Assembly: GCA_965224015.1 (NCBI GenBank)
Contig: OZ245032.1
Coordinates: forward strand, 2,728,001 to 2,792,000
Length of the DNA stretch: 64,000 nt
Direction: 5' to 3'
Origin: CBDCVD01 sp965224015
Lineage (GTDB): Bacteria > Pseudomonadota > Alphaproteobacteria > Rhizobiales > CBDCVD01
The translations under genes and the position numbers were made by a program. Below the pieces are notes generated by a model, which ran no database searches, was not told where the DNA came from, and saw only the letters and a list, made by a program, of their open reading frames with translations. Shown here one piece after another: positions 24,470-32,688 of the stretch. Each line of letters begins with the position of its first letter. The first letter of the stretch is position 1.

Positions 24470-25528
24470 ATGAGAACGAAGCGGTTAAAACGGGTGGCGG
24501 CGGCGGCCCTGTGTGCAACGTCTCTGCTGGCTATGGCGTCAGCTACTGCCGAAGAAACAGGTATGGGCGGCATGTCCGGTATGGGCGGCATGTCCGGCAT
24601 GGGCGGCATGTCCGGTATGGGTGGCATGTCCGGCATGGGTGGCATGTCCGGTATGGGTGGCATGTCCGGCATGGGTGGTATGTCCGGTATGGGTGGCATG
24701 TCCGGTATGGGTGGCATGTCCGGCATGTCCGGTATGGGTGGCATGAGCGGAATGAGGGGCATGAAATCCTGGACGTGTACCCAGTGGACCTATGCAGGAC
24801 CAACCCATGCGGGAATTCAAGCCATGCGCGGCATGGGCGGCATGTCTGGTATGTCCGGCATGGGCGGAATGTCCGGTATGGGTGGCATGTCCGGCATGGG
24901 TGGCATGTCTGGAATGTCCGGTATGGGCGGAATGTCCGGCATGGGCGGCATGAGCGGAATGTCCGGCATGGGCGGCATGTCTGGAATGTCCGGTATGGGC
25001 GGAATGTCCGGTATGGGTGGCATGTCCGGCATGGGCGGCATGTCCGGCATGGGCGGTATGTCCGGCATGGGCGGTATGTCCGGCATGGGCGGTATGTCCG
25101 GCATGGGCGGTATGTCCGGCATGGGCGGCATGTCCGGCATGGGCGGTATGTCTGGCATGGGCGGCATGAGCGGTATGTCCGGCATGGGCGGTATGTCTGG
25201 CATGGGCGGCATGAGCGGTATGTCCGGCATGGGTGGCATGTCCGGCATGGGCGGCATGAGCGGTATGTCCGGCATGGGTGGCATGAGAGCCCACGGTCGA
25301 TTTGCTGGTCCAGGTTGGGTCTGCACCCAATACACATTCACAATGCCAAGCATTGGCGTTATGGGTGGCATGGGCGGTATGGGCGGAATGTCCGGTATGG
25401 GTGGCATGAGCGGCATGGGTGGCATGAGCGGAATGTCCGGCATGGGTGGCATGTCCGGCATGGGTGGCATGTCCGGCATGTCAGGCCAGAAAAACTGGAC
25501 GCCGCCAAAGGATGAAAAGAAAAACTAG
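24470..25528 (+). CDS. Exported Met/Gly-rich repeat protein (MSGMGG repeats)
   Basis: A protein of 352 residues. A Sec signal peptide (residues 1-28, LLAMASATA) precedes a mature chain that is almost entirely MSGMGG hexapeptides with occasional extra MSG triplets. About one residue in three is Met. Two short spacers break the repeat, each with one cysteine in a shared motif: KSWTCTQWT (about residue 102) and GWVCTQYTF (about 282). The tail is basic. AAGGAGAAAG lies before the ATG. Thioether-rich periplasmic proteins often bind Cu(I), and redox buffering by Met sulfoxide is another option; both are inference. A terminator separates it from the cytochrome gene. Open frames on the other strand come from the 18-bp repeat unit and are not genes. 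Confidence 0.8.
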   Translation: MRTKRLKRVAAAALCATSLLAMASATAEETGMGGMSGMGGMSGMGGMSGMGGMSGMGGMSGMGGMSGMGGMSGMGGMSGMGGMSGMSGMGGMSGMRGMKSWTCTQWTYAGPTHAGIQAMRGMGGMSGMSGMGGMSGMGGMSGMGGMSGMSGMGGMSGMGGMSGMSGMGGMSGMSGMGGMSGMGGMSGMGGMSGMGGMSGMGGMSGMGGMSGMGGMSGMGGMSGMGGMSGMGGMSGMSGMGGMSGMGGMSGMSGMGGMSGMGGMSGMSGMGGMRAHGRFAGPGWVCTQYTFTMPSIGVMGGMGGMGGMSGMGGMSGMGGMSGMSGMGGMSGMGGMSGMSGQKNWTPPKDEKKN

Positions 25529-25553
25529 ACGGCTTGCCGCAATCAAATCGGGA

Positions 25554-25583
25554 GGACGGAAGAGACCAATCTTCCGTCCTTTT
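25554..25583 (+). terminator. Intrinsic terminator inside the operon
   Basis: A perfect 10-bp stem (GGACGGAAGA at 25554-25563, TCTTCCGTCC at 25570-25579) with a 6-nt loop is followed by TTTT. It lies 26 bp after the Met-rich gene and 35 bp before the cytochrome gene. It should let the Met-rich protein be made in excess of the downstream redox proteins. Confidence 0.8.
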
Positions 25584-25617
25584 ACAAAACCTGCTTGGCT
25601 GGTAGGAGAGCCCGGGT

Positions 25618-27222
25618 ATGAGATTTATTGAAAATGCAATTATTGCCGTAGCCGGACTCGGTTTCCTTGGCACGGTCGTCTTGGCGCTTTTTGCGGTCGG
25701 CAACCTGATTGCACAGGGCCCGGGAAATCCCAACGTTTTTCAGCATCAGGCACCGCAGGTTGCAACGGGAGAGGATGGCCAAACAAAAGGCGCTTCCGCA
25801 ACCCCCGGCAGTGCCACGGAGGTGGCGAAAAATTCTTCAATAACGGCCGCGCCCGGCAACAACGTCGCGTCCGGTAACAACAATGCGACCGCAACCCGTG
25901 CGCCTGATAGGGCGCCTCAGGGGGTGCAGGCCAATGTAAGTATAGATGTAGCCAAAGGTGCGACTGTTTTTAAGAAATGTAAGGCCTGTCACACCGTGGA
26001 GGAGAACGACAAGGACAAAGTTGGGCCCAATTTGTGGGGCATAGTTAACGGCAAGGTTGCGGCGCGCGAGGGGTTCAAATATTCCGATGCTATGGCCAAA
26101 CTGCAGGGGAAAACCTGGGACGTTGAATTTCTGGATGCATATCTGACGAAACCAAGGGCTGTGATAAAGGGAACGAAGATGGCGTTCGCAGGCCTGAAAA
26201 AACAAACAGAACGTAACGATCTTATTGCTTATTTGGCAACCTTTTCGCACACCCCCCTTAGTCCTCAGGATCTGGGTCTGACAGGCCAGATGGAAGCTGG
26301 CCAATCGGTCACAGCAGTCACAGCAGCACCGGCCAGCCAGAGCGCCGAATCGCCTGCCGGCAATGCAACGGCCGAGGAAACGGTTAGCACAGTGGTATTT
26401 ACCGACCCTCCTGAAAAAACAGATGAGGAGAAGGCCCGCATCGCCGCCGCCGTTGTAGCGCTAAAGACAAAAATCAAAGACCTGGATTATCAAAGGGCCA
26501 TGTATCATCCGCTCCACTTCGCCCCCAATATTTCCAAAGCCAGTAATGAGGAATGCCTCGTGTGCCACGAGGAAATCATGCGCCATAAGCCACGCACGGT
26601 GTCACCTGCGGGGGTTAGGGCGGACGAGACCCTTGCCTGGTACCAGACCCTGGATACTTACGAAGGAAAACAGGAGACGTTTCACTATCGCCATTTAGAA
26701 AGCCCGTTTGCAAAAAAAGTCATGAACCTGTCCTGTAACTTTTGCCATCAGGGCAACGATCCGCGCGAGGAAACACCGGACATGCTGCCGGGAAAACCTG
26801 CGTTTACGGCCGCTGCAAGCCCCGCCTTTACCCTGCGCAAGGTGGTCAATCCGTCGCAAACCTGTCTGCTGTGTCATGGAGCCATGCCTGATCCCGTTAC
26901 TATCATGGGTATGCAAGGCCCCTGGCATGAAACCCGCGGAGATTTTGAGGACGAGACAACACCCAACGGATGCCTGTCCTGCCACCAAGAGCTCTTTAGA
27001 ACCGTCAGACACCAGGTCAACTATCTAAAAGCAGCAGGGATTGAAGACGCGGCCAAAACAAGTTCTGATACGTGCTATGGTTGCCATGGCGGGCGGCAGT
27101 GGTATCGCATCTCCTACCCCTACACCCGCACACCGTGGCCGGATATGGACGAGGAGGTCCCCGAATGGGCCAAGGGGCGCCCGACAGAAACCAATCCACG
27201 ATTTCGGATCAATCCGCAATGA
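25618..27222 (+). CDS. Membrane-anchored hexaheme c-type cytochrome (class I domain fused to pentaheme domain)
   Basis: A protein of 534 residues. An uncleaved N-terminal helix (about 8-32) is followed by a Ser/Ala/Asn-rich linker. A class I cytochrome c domain (about 108-225) has CKACH at 121-125 and a likely axial Met in GTKMAF. A second linker leads to a C-terminal domain with five more CXXCH sites (Cys at 313, 373, 416, 452 and 486) and scattered His residues. It should pass electrons in the periplasm. Since the adjacent molybdoenzyme operon lacks a DmsC membrane subunit, this protein is a good candidate for the quinol-to-enzyme link (inference). GGAGAGC precedes the ATG. Confidence 0.9.
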   Translation: MRFIENAIIAVAGLGFLGTVVLALFAVGNLIAQGPGNPNVFQHQAPQVATGEDGQTKGASATPGSATEVAKNSSITAAPGNNVASGNNNATATRAPDRAPQGVQANVSIDVAKGATVFKKCKACHTVEENDKDKVGPNLWGIVNGKVAAREGFKYSDAMAKLQGKTWDVEFLDAYLTKPRAVIKGTKMAFAGLKKQTERNDLIAYLATFSHTPLSPQDLGLTGQMEAGQSVTAVTAAPASQSAESPAGNATAEETVSTVVFTDPPEKTDEEKARIAAAVVALKTKIKDLDYQRAMYHPLHFAPNISKASNEECLVCHEEIMRHKPRTVSPAGVRADETLAWYQTLDTYEGKQETFHYRHLESPFAKKVMNLSCNFCHQGNDPREETPDMLPGKPAFTAAASPAFTLRKVVNPSQTCLLCHGAMPDPVTIMGMQGPWHETRGDFEDETTPNGCLSCHQELFRTVRHQVNYLKAAGIEDAAKTSSDTCYGCHGGRQWYRISYPYTRTPWPDMDEEVPEWAKGRPTETNPRFRINPQ

Positions 27223-27245
27223 ACGCCGTGAACAGGAGACATGAT

Positions 27246-29786
27246 GTGACAAAAACTGTAGGCAGCCTTCTTACTGCAAAAGCATCACGGCTTGACCGGC
27301 GCGATTTTCTTAAATCCAGTGCAGCAACGGCTGCTGCCGGCCTGATAACGACATCTCAAAGCCGCCCGACCAGCGCGTTTGCCTATGAGCCCTATCCCCG
27401 GGACGATGACCTTGAAACCGTTGTTACCAGTTGCGCCCACAATTGTGGCTCCCGGCATATGCTCGTTGCCCACAAGAAGGGCGACGTGATCGTGCGCCTT
27501 TCCACCGACAACGGTACGTATCAGGGCGATGCTTATGGCACCGACACTGAGGAGATGCCGCAGGTGCGCGCCTGTCTTCGTGGGCGCTCCTACCGCGCCC
27601 GGCTGTACTCGCCCGAACGCCTGCTTTACCCCATGAAGCGAGCCGGTAAACGTGGTGAAGGCAAGTTTCAGCGCATCTCCTGGGACCAGGCGCTCGCGGA
27701 AATTGCCGAAAAGATGATCACCCTCAAGCAAGCCTATGGCCCCACGGCACTGCTTGATCAAAGCTATGCGGGAGCCTCCTATGGCGTGCTGCACAAGTCC
27801 GATCAGATTGAGGGGCTGTTGGGGCGATTTTTGGGAATGTTCGGTTGTCGCACAAGCTCCTGGTCCGTGCCCTCCTACCAGGGAACCACGTTCAGTTCCC
27901 GCATGACCTTCGGCACCATTGAAGACGGTAACGAGGATGACGCGTTCGCCCACACAAAATTGATGATCATGTGGGGGTGGAACCCGGCCTATACGTTCCA
28001 TGGGGGTAACACGTTCTATTATATGCGCATGGCCAAACAGCGCGGATGCAAGTTCGTCCTCGTTGATCCCCAATATACAGACTCAGCAGCGGCCTACGAT
28101 GCCTGGTGGATACCCATCAAACCCAATACGGATGCGGCCATGCTCGCTGCCATGGCCCATTATATTTTCGATAACAATCTGCACGACCAGAATTTTATCA
28201 ACCAGTTCACGCAAGGGATGGACAAGGGTACCATGCCGGATTGGGCGATGAATCAGGAGAATTTCAAGGATTACATATTCGGTGTCTACGACGGGCAGGC
28301 AAAAACGCCGGAGTGGGCGGAGCCGATCTGCGGCGTCAAAGCCGCAGACATCAAAAAACTCGCCCACATGTATGCCACGACTAAGCCCGCGGCGCTAAAG
28401 GCCTCCTGGGCGCCTGGGCGCAACGCCTATGGCGAACAGTATAACCGCATGGCCGCAGCCGTGCAGGCCATGACCGGTAATATCGGCATCCTCGGCGGTT
28501 GCGCCGAAGGGGTGGGCAAGGCCTGGCATTCCGAGGCCGTTGCCTATCCATACGACGAATATGCCAACGTCTGGTACGCCTCCATAAAATCCGACCGCTG
28601 GGCCCATTGTGTGCTCAACTATCCCAATGTCACGCGCGAGGAGATTGGCCTGTGGCCGCGCCAGGACAACCTGGATGGGGTTATCCCCAATATCAAAGGA
28701 ATATTCTGGCATGGATCGGACTGGTTCAATCAACTGACCAATATCAATAAGGAAATCCAGGCGATCGAAAAACTGGAGCTTGTCGTCTGTATGGACTCCA
28801 CCATCACCCCATCGGGCATCTGGGCCGACTATCTCCTGCCAATCGGCACCCATTTTGAGCGCCACGATGTGGCGCTGCCCTGGTATAAGGGGCACTACTA
28901 TATTCATCGGCCCAAGGTGATCGAACCGTTGGGCGAGTCGAAAAGCGACTTCCAGGTCTTTACGGAGCTCGCTTACCGTCTTGGTTTCGGCCCCGGATAC
29001 AACCCCAAGGCCGGGCGTGGATATTTCGATGATCCCGACGCGGTTGATGAAGCCTATTTGCGCGAGTGGTGGGAAAACAAGGTCATGCATCACCAGGGGG
29101 TGAGTCTTTCCTGGGATGTGTTCAAGCAGCGCGGCATCTATAAGTTCCGCCTGCCCGAGCCCCATGTTGCGTTCCGTGCGCAGATCGAGCAGGGTGTGCC
29201 GTTCCAGACCCCGTCCGGCAAGATTGAAATCCTGTCGACAACATTGGCGCAAACCACGGACTGGACGCGCACCCAATACGGCTATCACATACCGGCGATC
29301 CCCAAGTGGATTGAACCCTGGGAATCCCTGAACCATCCCAAGGCCAGGGAATTTCCGTTTCATCTGATTTCACCGCACCCACGTTGGCGAACCCATTCAA
29401 TTTTCAACAACATTCCGTGGCTGCGCGAGACCTTTGCGCAGGAAACAACCATGAATGCCAGTGATGCAGAAAAACTGGGCATCGTTACCGGCGACACGAT
29501 TACACTATGGAACGACAGGGGCCGTGTGGTTACGCCGGTCTACGTTACCGAGCGCTGCATGCCCGGTGTTGCCGTATTACACGAGGGCGCGTGGATGGAC
29601 CTTGACAAAGACGGTGTTGACCGATCCGGAAACCCGGATTTTCTTACCGACGACAATCCCAGTCCCGCCGGTGCCTTCGCCTATAACACCGTGCTGGTCA
29701 ATATCGCCAAAAGTGACCTGGATCACCGCCCCGGATGGGATCAGTTGGCCACAGCGCGCAGTCACATCTTTCGCCGCGATCTTTAA
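27246..29786 (+). CDS. DmsA-like molybdopterin oxidoreductase, Tat-exported
   Basis: A protein of 846 residues. The Tat signal is RRDFLKSSAATAAAGLI. The N-terminal iron-sulfur segment reads CAHNCGSRH (63-71), then RACLRGRSYRARLYSPERL (Cys110). In DmsA the third ligand is a cysteine, whereas here it is His71. Molybdopterin-binding segments follow (MIMWGWNPAYTFHGG, FVLVDPQYTDSAAAYDAWWIPIKPNTDAAM) and the C-terminal domain. It is a periplasmic reductase or oxidase of the DMSO reductase family; the substrate cannot be told from sequence. GTG at 27246 has AGGAG 7 nt upstream; ATG at 27219, overlapping the cytochrome stop, is the alternative. An electron-transfer subunit and a chaperone follow. Confidence 0.92.
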   Translation: MTKTVGSLLTAKASRLDRRDFLKSSAATAAAGLITTSQSRPTSAFAYEPYPRDDDLETVVTSCAHNCGSRHMLVAHKKGDVIVRLSTDNGTYQGDAYGTDTEEMPQVRACLRGRSYRARLYSPERLLYPMKRAGKRGEGKFQRISWDQALAEIAEKMITLKQAYGPTALLDQSYAGASYGVLHKSDQIEGLLGRFLGMFGCRTSSWSVPSYQGTTFSSRMTFGTIEDGNEDDAFAHTKLMIMWGWNPAYTFHGGNTFYYMRMAKQRGCKFVLVDPQYTDSAAAYDAWWIPIKPNTDAAMLAAMAHYIFDNNLHDQNFINQFTQGMDKGTMPDWAMNQENFKDYIFGVYDGQAKTPEWAEPICGVKAADIKKLAHMYATTKPAALKASWAPGRNAYGEQYNRMAAAVQAMTGNIGILGGCAEGVGKAWHSEAVAYPYDEYANVWYASIKSDRWAHCVLNYPNVTREEIGLWPRQDNLDGVIPNIKGIFWHGSDWFNQLTNINKEIQAIEKLELVVCMDSTITPSGIWADYLLPIGTHFERHDVALPWYKGHYYIHRPKVIEPLGESKSDFQVFTELAYRLGFGPGYNPKAGRGYFDDPDAVDEAYLREWWENKVMHHQGVSLSWDVFKQRGIYKFRLPEPHVAFRAQIEQGVPFQTPSGKIEILSTTLAQTTDWTRTQYGYHIPAIPKWIEPWESLNHPKAREFPFHLISPHPRWRTHSIFNNIPWLRETFAQETTMNASDAEKLGIVTGDTITLWNDRGRVVTPVYVTERCMPGVAVLHEGAWMDLDKDGVDRSGNPDFLTDDNPSPAGAFAYNTVLVNIAKSDLDHRPGWDQLATARSHIFRRDL

Positions 29787-29806
29787 AACCACGAGGAGGC
29801 TATCCC

Positions 29807-30475
29807 TTGGCCCAGACACTTGACAAGCAAAAGATCAAAACCGCCGTACTCAAGCGCAAACGCGAAGGCTATACCCCCGTCGTGCCCGACATGCAATTGG
29901 GGTTTATCCATAACAATGTGGATTGTATTGGTTGCCGGGCTTGCGAAATTGCCTGCAAGGACAAGAATGGCCTGGCTCCCGGCCCGCGCTTTCGCCGGGT
30001 GCAGTATGTTGAGGGCGGGACATATCCGGAGGTGTTTGCCTTCAAGATCAACATGTCGTGTAATCACTGCGCCGAACCGGCCTGCTTACCGGCCTGCCCA
30101 ACAGGCGCGATATTCAAGCGAAAAAAGGATGGGATTGTCGATATCGACTCGACCCTGTGTATTGGTTGCCGCAAGTGCGAGGCCGCCTGTCCGTTCGGTG
30201 CACCCCAGTTCGACCCCGTCGACAATCTGGTTAAAAAATGCAACATGTGCGTCGACGAGATTGATGCCGGGCGCATGCCCTATTGCGTATCGGCGTGTAT
30301 GATGCGTGTTCTTGATATCGGCCCCATAGACCAGTTGCGCGATGGGACCTACGAGACCAAGGCGCGCGCTCCCCATGAGACGGTGGTTAATCAGGTTCGC
30401 AGCATGGCCGATCCGAGCTTGACCAATCCGTCTATTGTATTCGTGCCGCACAGCAAGGGTGTTGTGGAAGGATGA
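29807..30475 (+). CDS. DmsB-like four-cluster ferredoxin subunit
   Basis: A protein of 222 residues with the four cysteine groups of DmsB-type electron-transfer subunits: CIGCRACEIACKDKN, CNHCAEPACLPACPTGAI, CIGCRKCEAACPF and CNMCVDEIDAGRMPYCVSAC. It carries electrons between the cytochrome or quinol side and the catalytic subunit, and would be exported bound to it. TTG at 29807 is chosen because GAGGAGG lies 6-8 nt upstream; an ATG frame further up lies inside the previous gene. The stop overlaps the chaperone start (ATGA). Confidence 0.92.
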   Translation: MAQTLDKQKIKTAVLKRKREGYTPVVPDMQLGFIHNNVDCIGCRACEIACKDKNGLAPGPRFRRVQYVEGGTYPEVFAFKINMSCNHCAEPACLPACPTGAIFKRKKDGIVDIDSTLCIGCRKCEAACPFGAPQFDPVDNLVKKCNMCVDEIDAGRMPYCVSACMMRVLDIGPIDQLRDGTYETKARAPHETVVNQVRSMADPSLTNPSIVFVPHSKGVVEG

Positions 30476-31221
30476 CAGCACCGGCTTTTGTTATCACCGA
30501 CGCGGATAATGAAAGGTTCGCTGTCTATGGGGATGTTTTAGCGTTTTTGGCCCGCTTGCACGACCGCGAGCCGGACGCGGCGCTTCTTGAGGGTATTCAT
30601 GACAACCAGATCCTTGAATGGCTGACAGAGGCGGCTGAAACACCTGCAACCCTGAAGGCTGTCCAGGCGTTTGGCGATGCGCTGCACGCCTTGCCGGTGC
30701 CTGTTGATGCTGAGACCATTGATGAACTGGCCTGCGCCTATGCCGATATCTATCTCAACTACAGCTATCGGCTTTCTCCCGCGGGCTCCGTGTGGTTGAC
30801 CGAGGACAATCTTGAGCGCCAGATCCCCATGTTTACCGTGCGCGCCTGGTACGAGCATTACGGATTTTCCGTACCCAACTGGCGCATTCGCTCGGACGAT
30901 CATATTGTCCATGAACTCCAGTTCCTGGGCCATTTGTGTCAGAACCCGAGCCGGGCCACCGCTGTTGATGCGGCACGGTTTCTCGACCAAAACGTTCTCT
31001 GCTGGTTTGCCGATTTCTGTACCGGTGTGAAGACCCAGGCCAGGCAACCGTTTTTTGCCGCTGGTTGCGCCTTGACCTTGTGCTTTCTTGAGGCGCTCAG
31101 GGATCGGTTGGAGCAATTGACCGGTATCAAGCCCTTGACGAAAAAAGACCTGCCAGAGTACGCAAGTTGTGATGTCGCCACCGAACAACCCTACATGCCG
31201 GGCATTGCGGAGAGCTGGTAA
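30472..31221 (+). CDS. TorD/DmsD-family molybdoenzyme chaperone
   Basis: A protein of 249 residues, all-alpha in pattern. TorD-family features are the CAYADIYLNYSYRLSPAGSVWLTEDNLERQ segment (about residues 86-115), VHELQFLGHLCQ, and the LDQNVLCWFADFCTGV region. These proteins bind the Tat signal of the catalytic subunit and assist cofactor insertion before export. It overlaps the ferredoxin subunit by 4 bp, so the three genes are translated together. It closes the structural part of the operon. Confidence 0.85.
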   Translation: MTAPAFVITDADNERFAVYGDVLAFLARLHDREPDAALLEGIHDNQILEWLTEAAETPATLKAVQAFGDALHALPVPVDAETIDELACAYADIYLNYSYRLSPAGSVWLTEDNLERQIPMFTVRAWYEHYGFSVPNWRIRSDDHIVHELQFLGHLCQNPSRATAVDAARFLDQNVLCWFADFCTGVKTQARQPFFAAGCALTLCFLEALRDRLEQLTGIKPLTKKDLPEYASCDVATEQPYMPGIAESW

Positions 31222-31280
31222 TCTCAGGCAATACCCGGATGGGTAACGCGGCGAACCTGGAGCCGCTTGAGAGTTTGTTA

Positions 31281-31320
31281 GATCAGCATGGGGTTAGCTA
31301 ATACCCATTTTGCCAGGGGT
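31281..31320. repeat. Family D repeat, copy 1
   Basis: GATCAGCATGGGGTTAGCT followed by CCATTTTGCC and GGGGTA recurs, inverted, at 40031-40068. A 12-bp inverted repeat (CCCATTTTGCCA at 31304-31315 with its complement at 31358-31369) uses part of it. Confidence 0.6.
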
Positions 31321-31401
31321 ATAGCGAAACCCATAAAGGTGATCGCCTTGAAATCCATGGCAAAATGGGAGAAAAATACGAGAAAGCCCTATGATTCCCA
31401 T

Positions 31402-31507
31402 TAATACCAAGGGTCCTTAGCAATGACTCATGGCTTAGCGTCAAAGAGTTATGTTATCAAGGCAGTACACCAGTCGGCGTGTATATAAAGCCAATACCGC
31501 TGGTATA
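31402..31507 (+). repeat. Family A repeat, copy 7
   Basis: A consensus-like full-length copy between the chaperone gene and the polyferredoxin gene. It separates the enzyme operon from the regulatory genes. Confidence 0.88.
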
Positions 31508-31671
31508 AATGCATTTTGCTATAGCCTGGCGACTGAATTCTGATCATATTTTCAGTAACAAGTAGCGACCGACGCTGAGGGGGCTTCTGCGAAAGATCAG
31601 GTTGTTATGCTCAAGGCTCGTTGAGAGAAGTAACCGCGCAGCGTATCAAAATTAAGGCGCTTTGCTATATA

Positions 31672-32688
31672 ATGTCTGCGATACCCGAAATAGACGCCAA
31701 AGCCTGCGTCCATGGGGTTCATGTGTCGGCAAGTTGTGCTGCCTGTGTCTCGGCGTGCCCGGTGTCAGCTCTGGTGCTTGACAATGAACAACTGGGATTG
31801 ATTGCCGAGCGCTGTCATGGCTGCGGAGCGTGCCAGGCGGCGTGCCCGCAAAGCGCTGTTTCTGTTATTCCTGATCTGGAGCCTGAACACGGGACGCTCC
31901 TGGTTGCCTGTACCAAGGCCGAGGTGACCGCGGATGCGGCGACCCTTGCCTGTGTTCACGCTCTTGGATTGGCGCAATTGGCGGCCCTTTACCGGCAGGG
32001 AACCCGGCGTATTGGCGTCCTGACCGGTGCCTGCTCCGGCTGTGAGCGCAAGGGGGGCGCGTCTTTAAAGCGCTATGTCGATCGCTTTAATAGCCTTGCG
32101 CAAAGTCGACACCGGGAGCCAATCGTTCTTTACGAGGCTTCGCGGGAGGAGGTCGTTCGCTGGCAGGATAACCGCCGGGAGAGCGGAGTGGCGGACCGCG
32201 GGCGCCGCGACTTTTTGCGCAGGCTGCTGGTTTTTGAGTCTAAAGAGGCAAGGGGGGAGGACGCAGATGCCAGAGATGCCGGGAAATCCCTTTCCGAGTT
32301 CCTGGGCACCGGGGTAAGCGCAAAAGCGATCTACCCCCATGTTCCACAAATCAACGACAGACGCTGTAGCGGGTGCGATGCCTGTGTCCTCGTGTGCCCT
32401 CATAAGGCCCTGATGCGTGTGCAAAATCAGTCGTCGCGGTGGATTTACCAGATAAAGCCGGAGATGTGCACCGGATGTGGCCTGTGTGAAGATATCTGCG
32501 ACAGCCAGGCGATAACCCTCGCTCCCATGACAACCCACGCTGCGGAATCGGTTTCTTTGGTTCAGTTTCGTTGTCGGGCTTGCGGTGTCGATGCCCATAC
32601 GCCCGTCGCCAACACGCGGGCTGACGGTTTGTGCCACATTTGTGCACAGACAAACCCTTATGCCAAGTTGTACCAGGTCATCACATGA
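31672..32688 (+). CDS. Polyferredoxin-type iron-sulfur protein
   Basis: A protein of 338 residues without signal peptide or membrane segment. The N-terminal pair of cluster motifs is CAACVSACPVSAL and CHGCGACQAACPQSA. A ~150-residue middle region contains CSGCERKGG. A second pair is CSGCDACVLVCPHKAL and CTGCGLCEDICDSQAI. A CRACG...CHIC zinc-ribbon-like tail ends it. It is likely a cytoplasmic electron carrier or assembly factor. ATG at 31672 is preferred over an upstream TTG. Its stop overlaps the histidine kinase start (ATGA), so a link to signalling is likely. I recognise no exact family. Confidence 0.75.
   Translation: MSAIPEIDAKACVHGVHVSASCAACVSACPVSALVLDNEQLGLIAERCHGCGACQAACPQSAVSVIPDLEPEHGTLLVACTKAEVTADAATLACVHALGLAQLAALYRQGTRRIGVLTGACSGCERKGGASLKRYVDRFNSLAQSRHREPIVLYEASREEVVRWQDNRRESGVADRGRRDFLRRLLVFESKEARGEDADARDAGKSLSEFLGTGVSAKAIYPHVPQINDRRCSGCDACVLVCPHKALMRVQNQSSRWIYQIKPEMCTGCGLCEDICDSQAITLAPMTTHAAESVSLVQFRCRACGVDAHTPVANTRADGLCHICAQTNPYAKLYQVIT

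Noticed and set aside
24539..25479. Long open frames on the minus strand and in another plus-strand frame across the Met-rich gene
   Set aside because: An 18-bp repeat unit keeps every frame free of stops. Only the MSGMGG frame has a signal peptide and a good ribosome site.
24560..25490. CRISPR-like direct repeats
   Set aside because: The repeats are a coding minisatellite with no unique spacers and no cas genes nearby.
31304..31369. A 12-bp inverted repeat as a terminator of the molybdoenzyme operon
   Set aside because: The 42-bp loop is too long and there is no T-run. One arm belongs to the family-D repeat.
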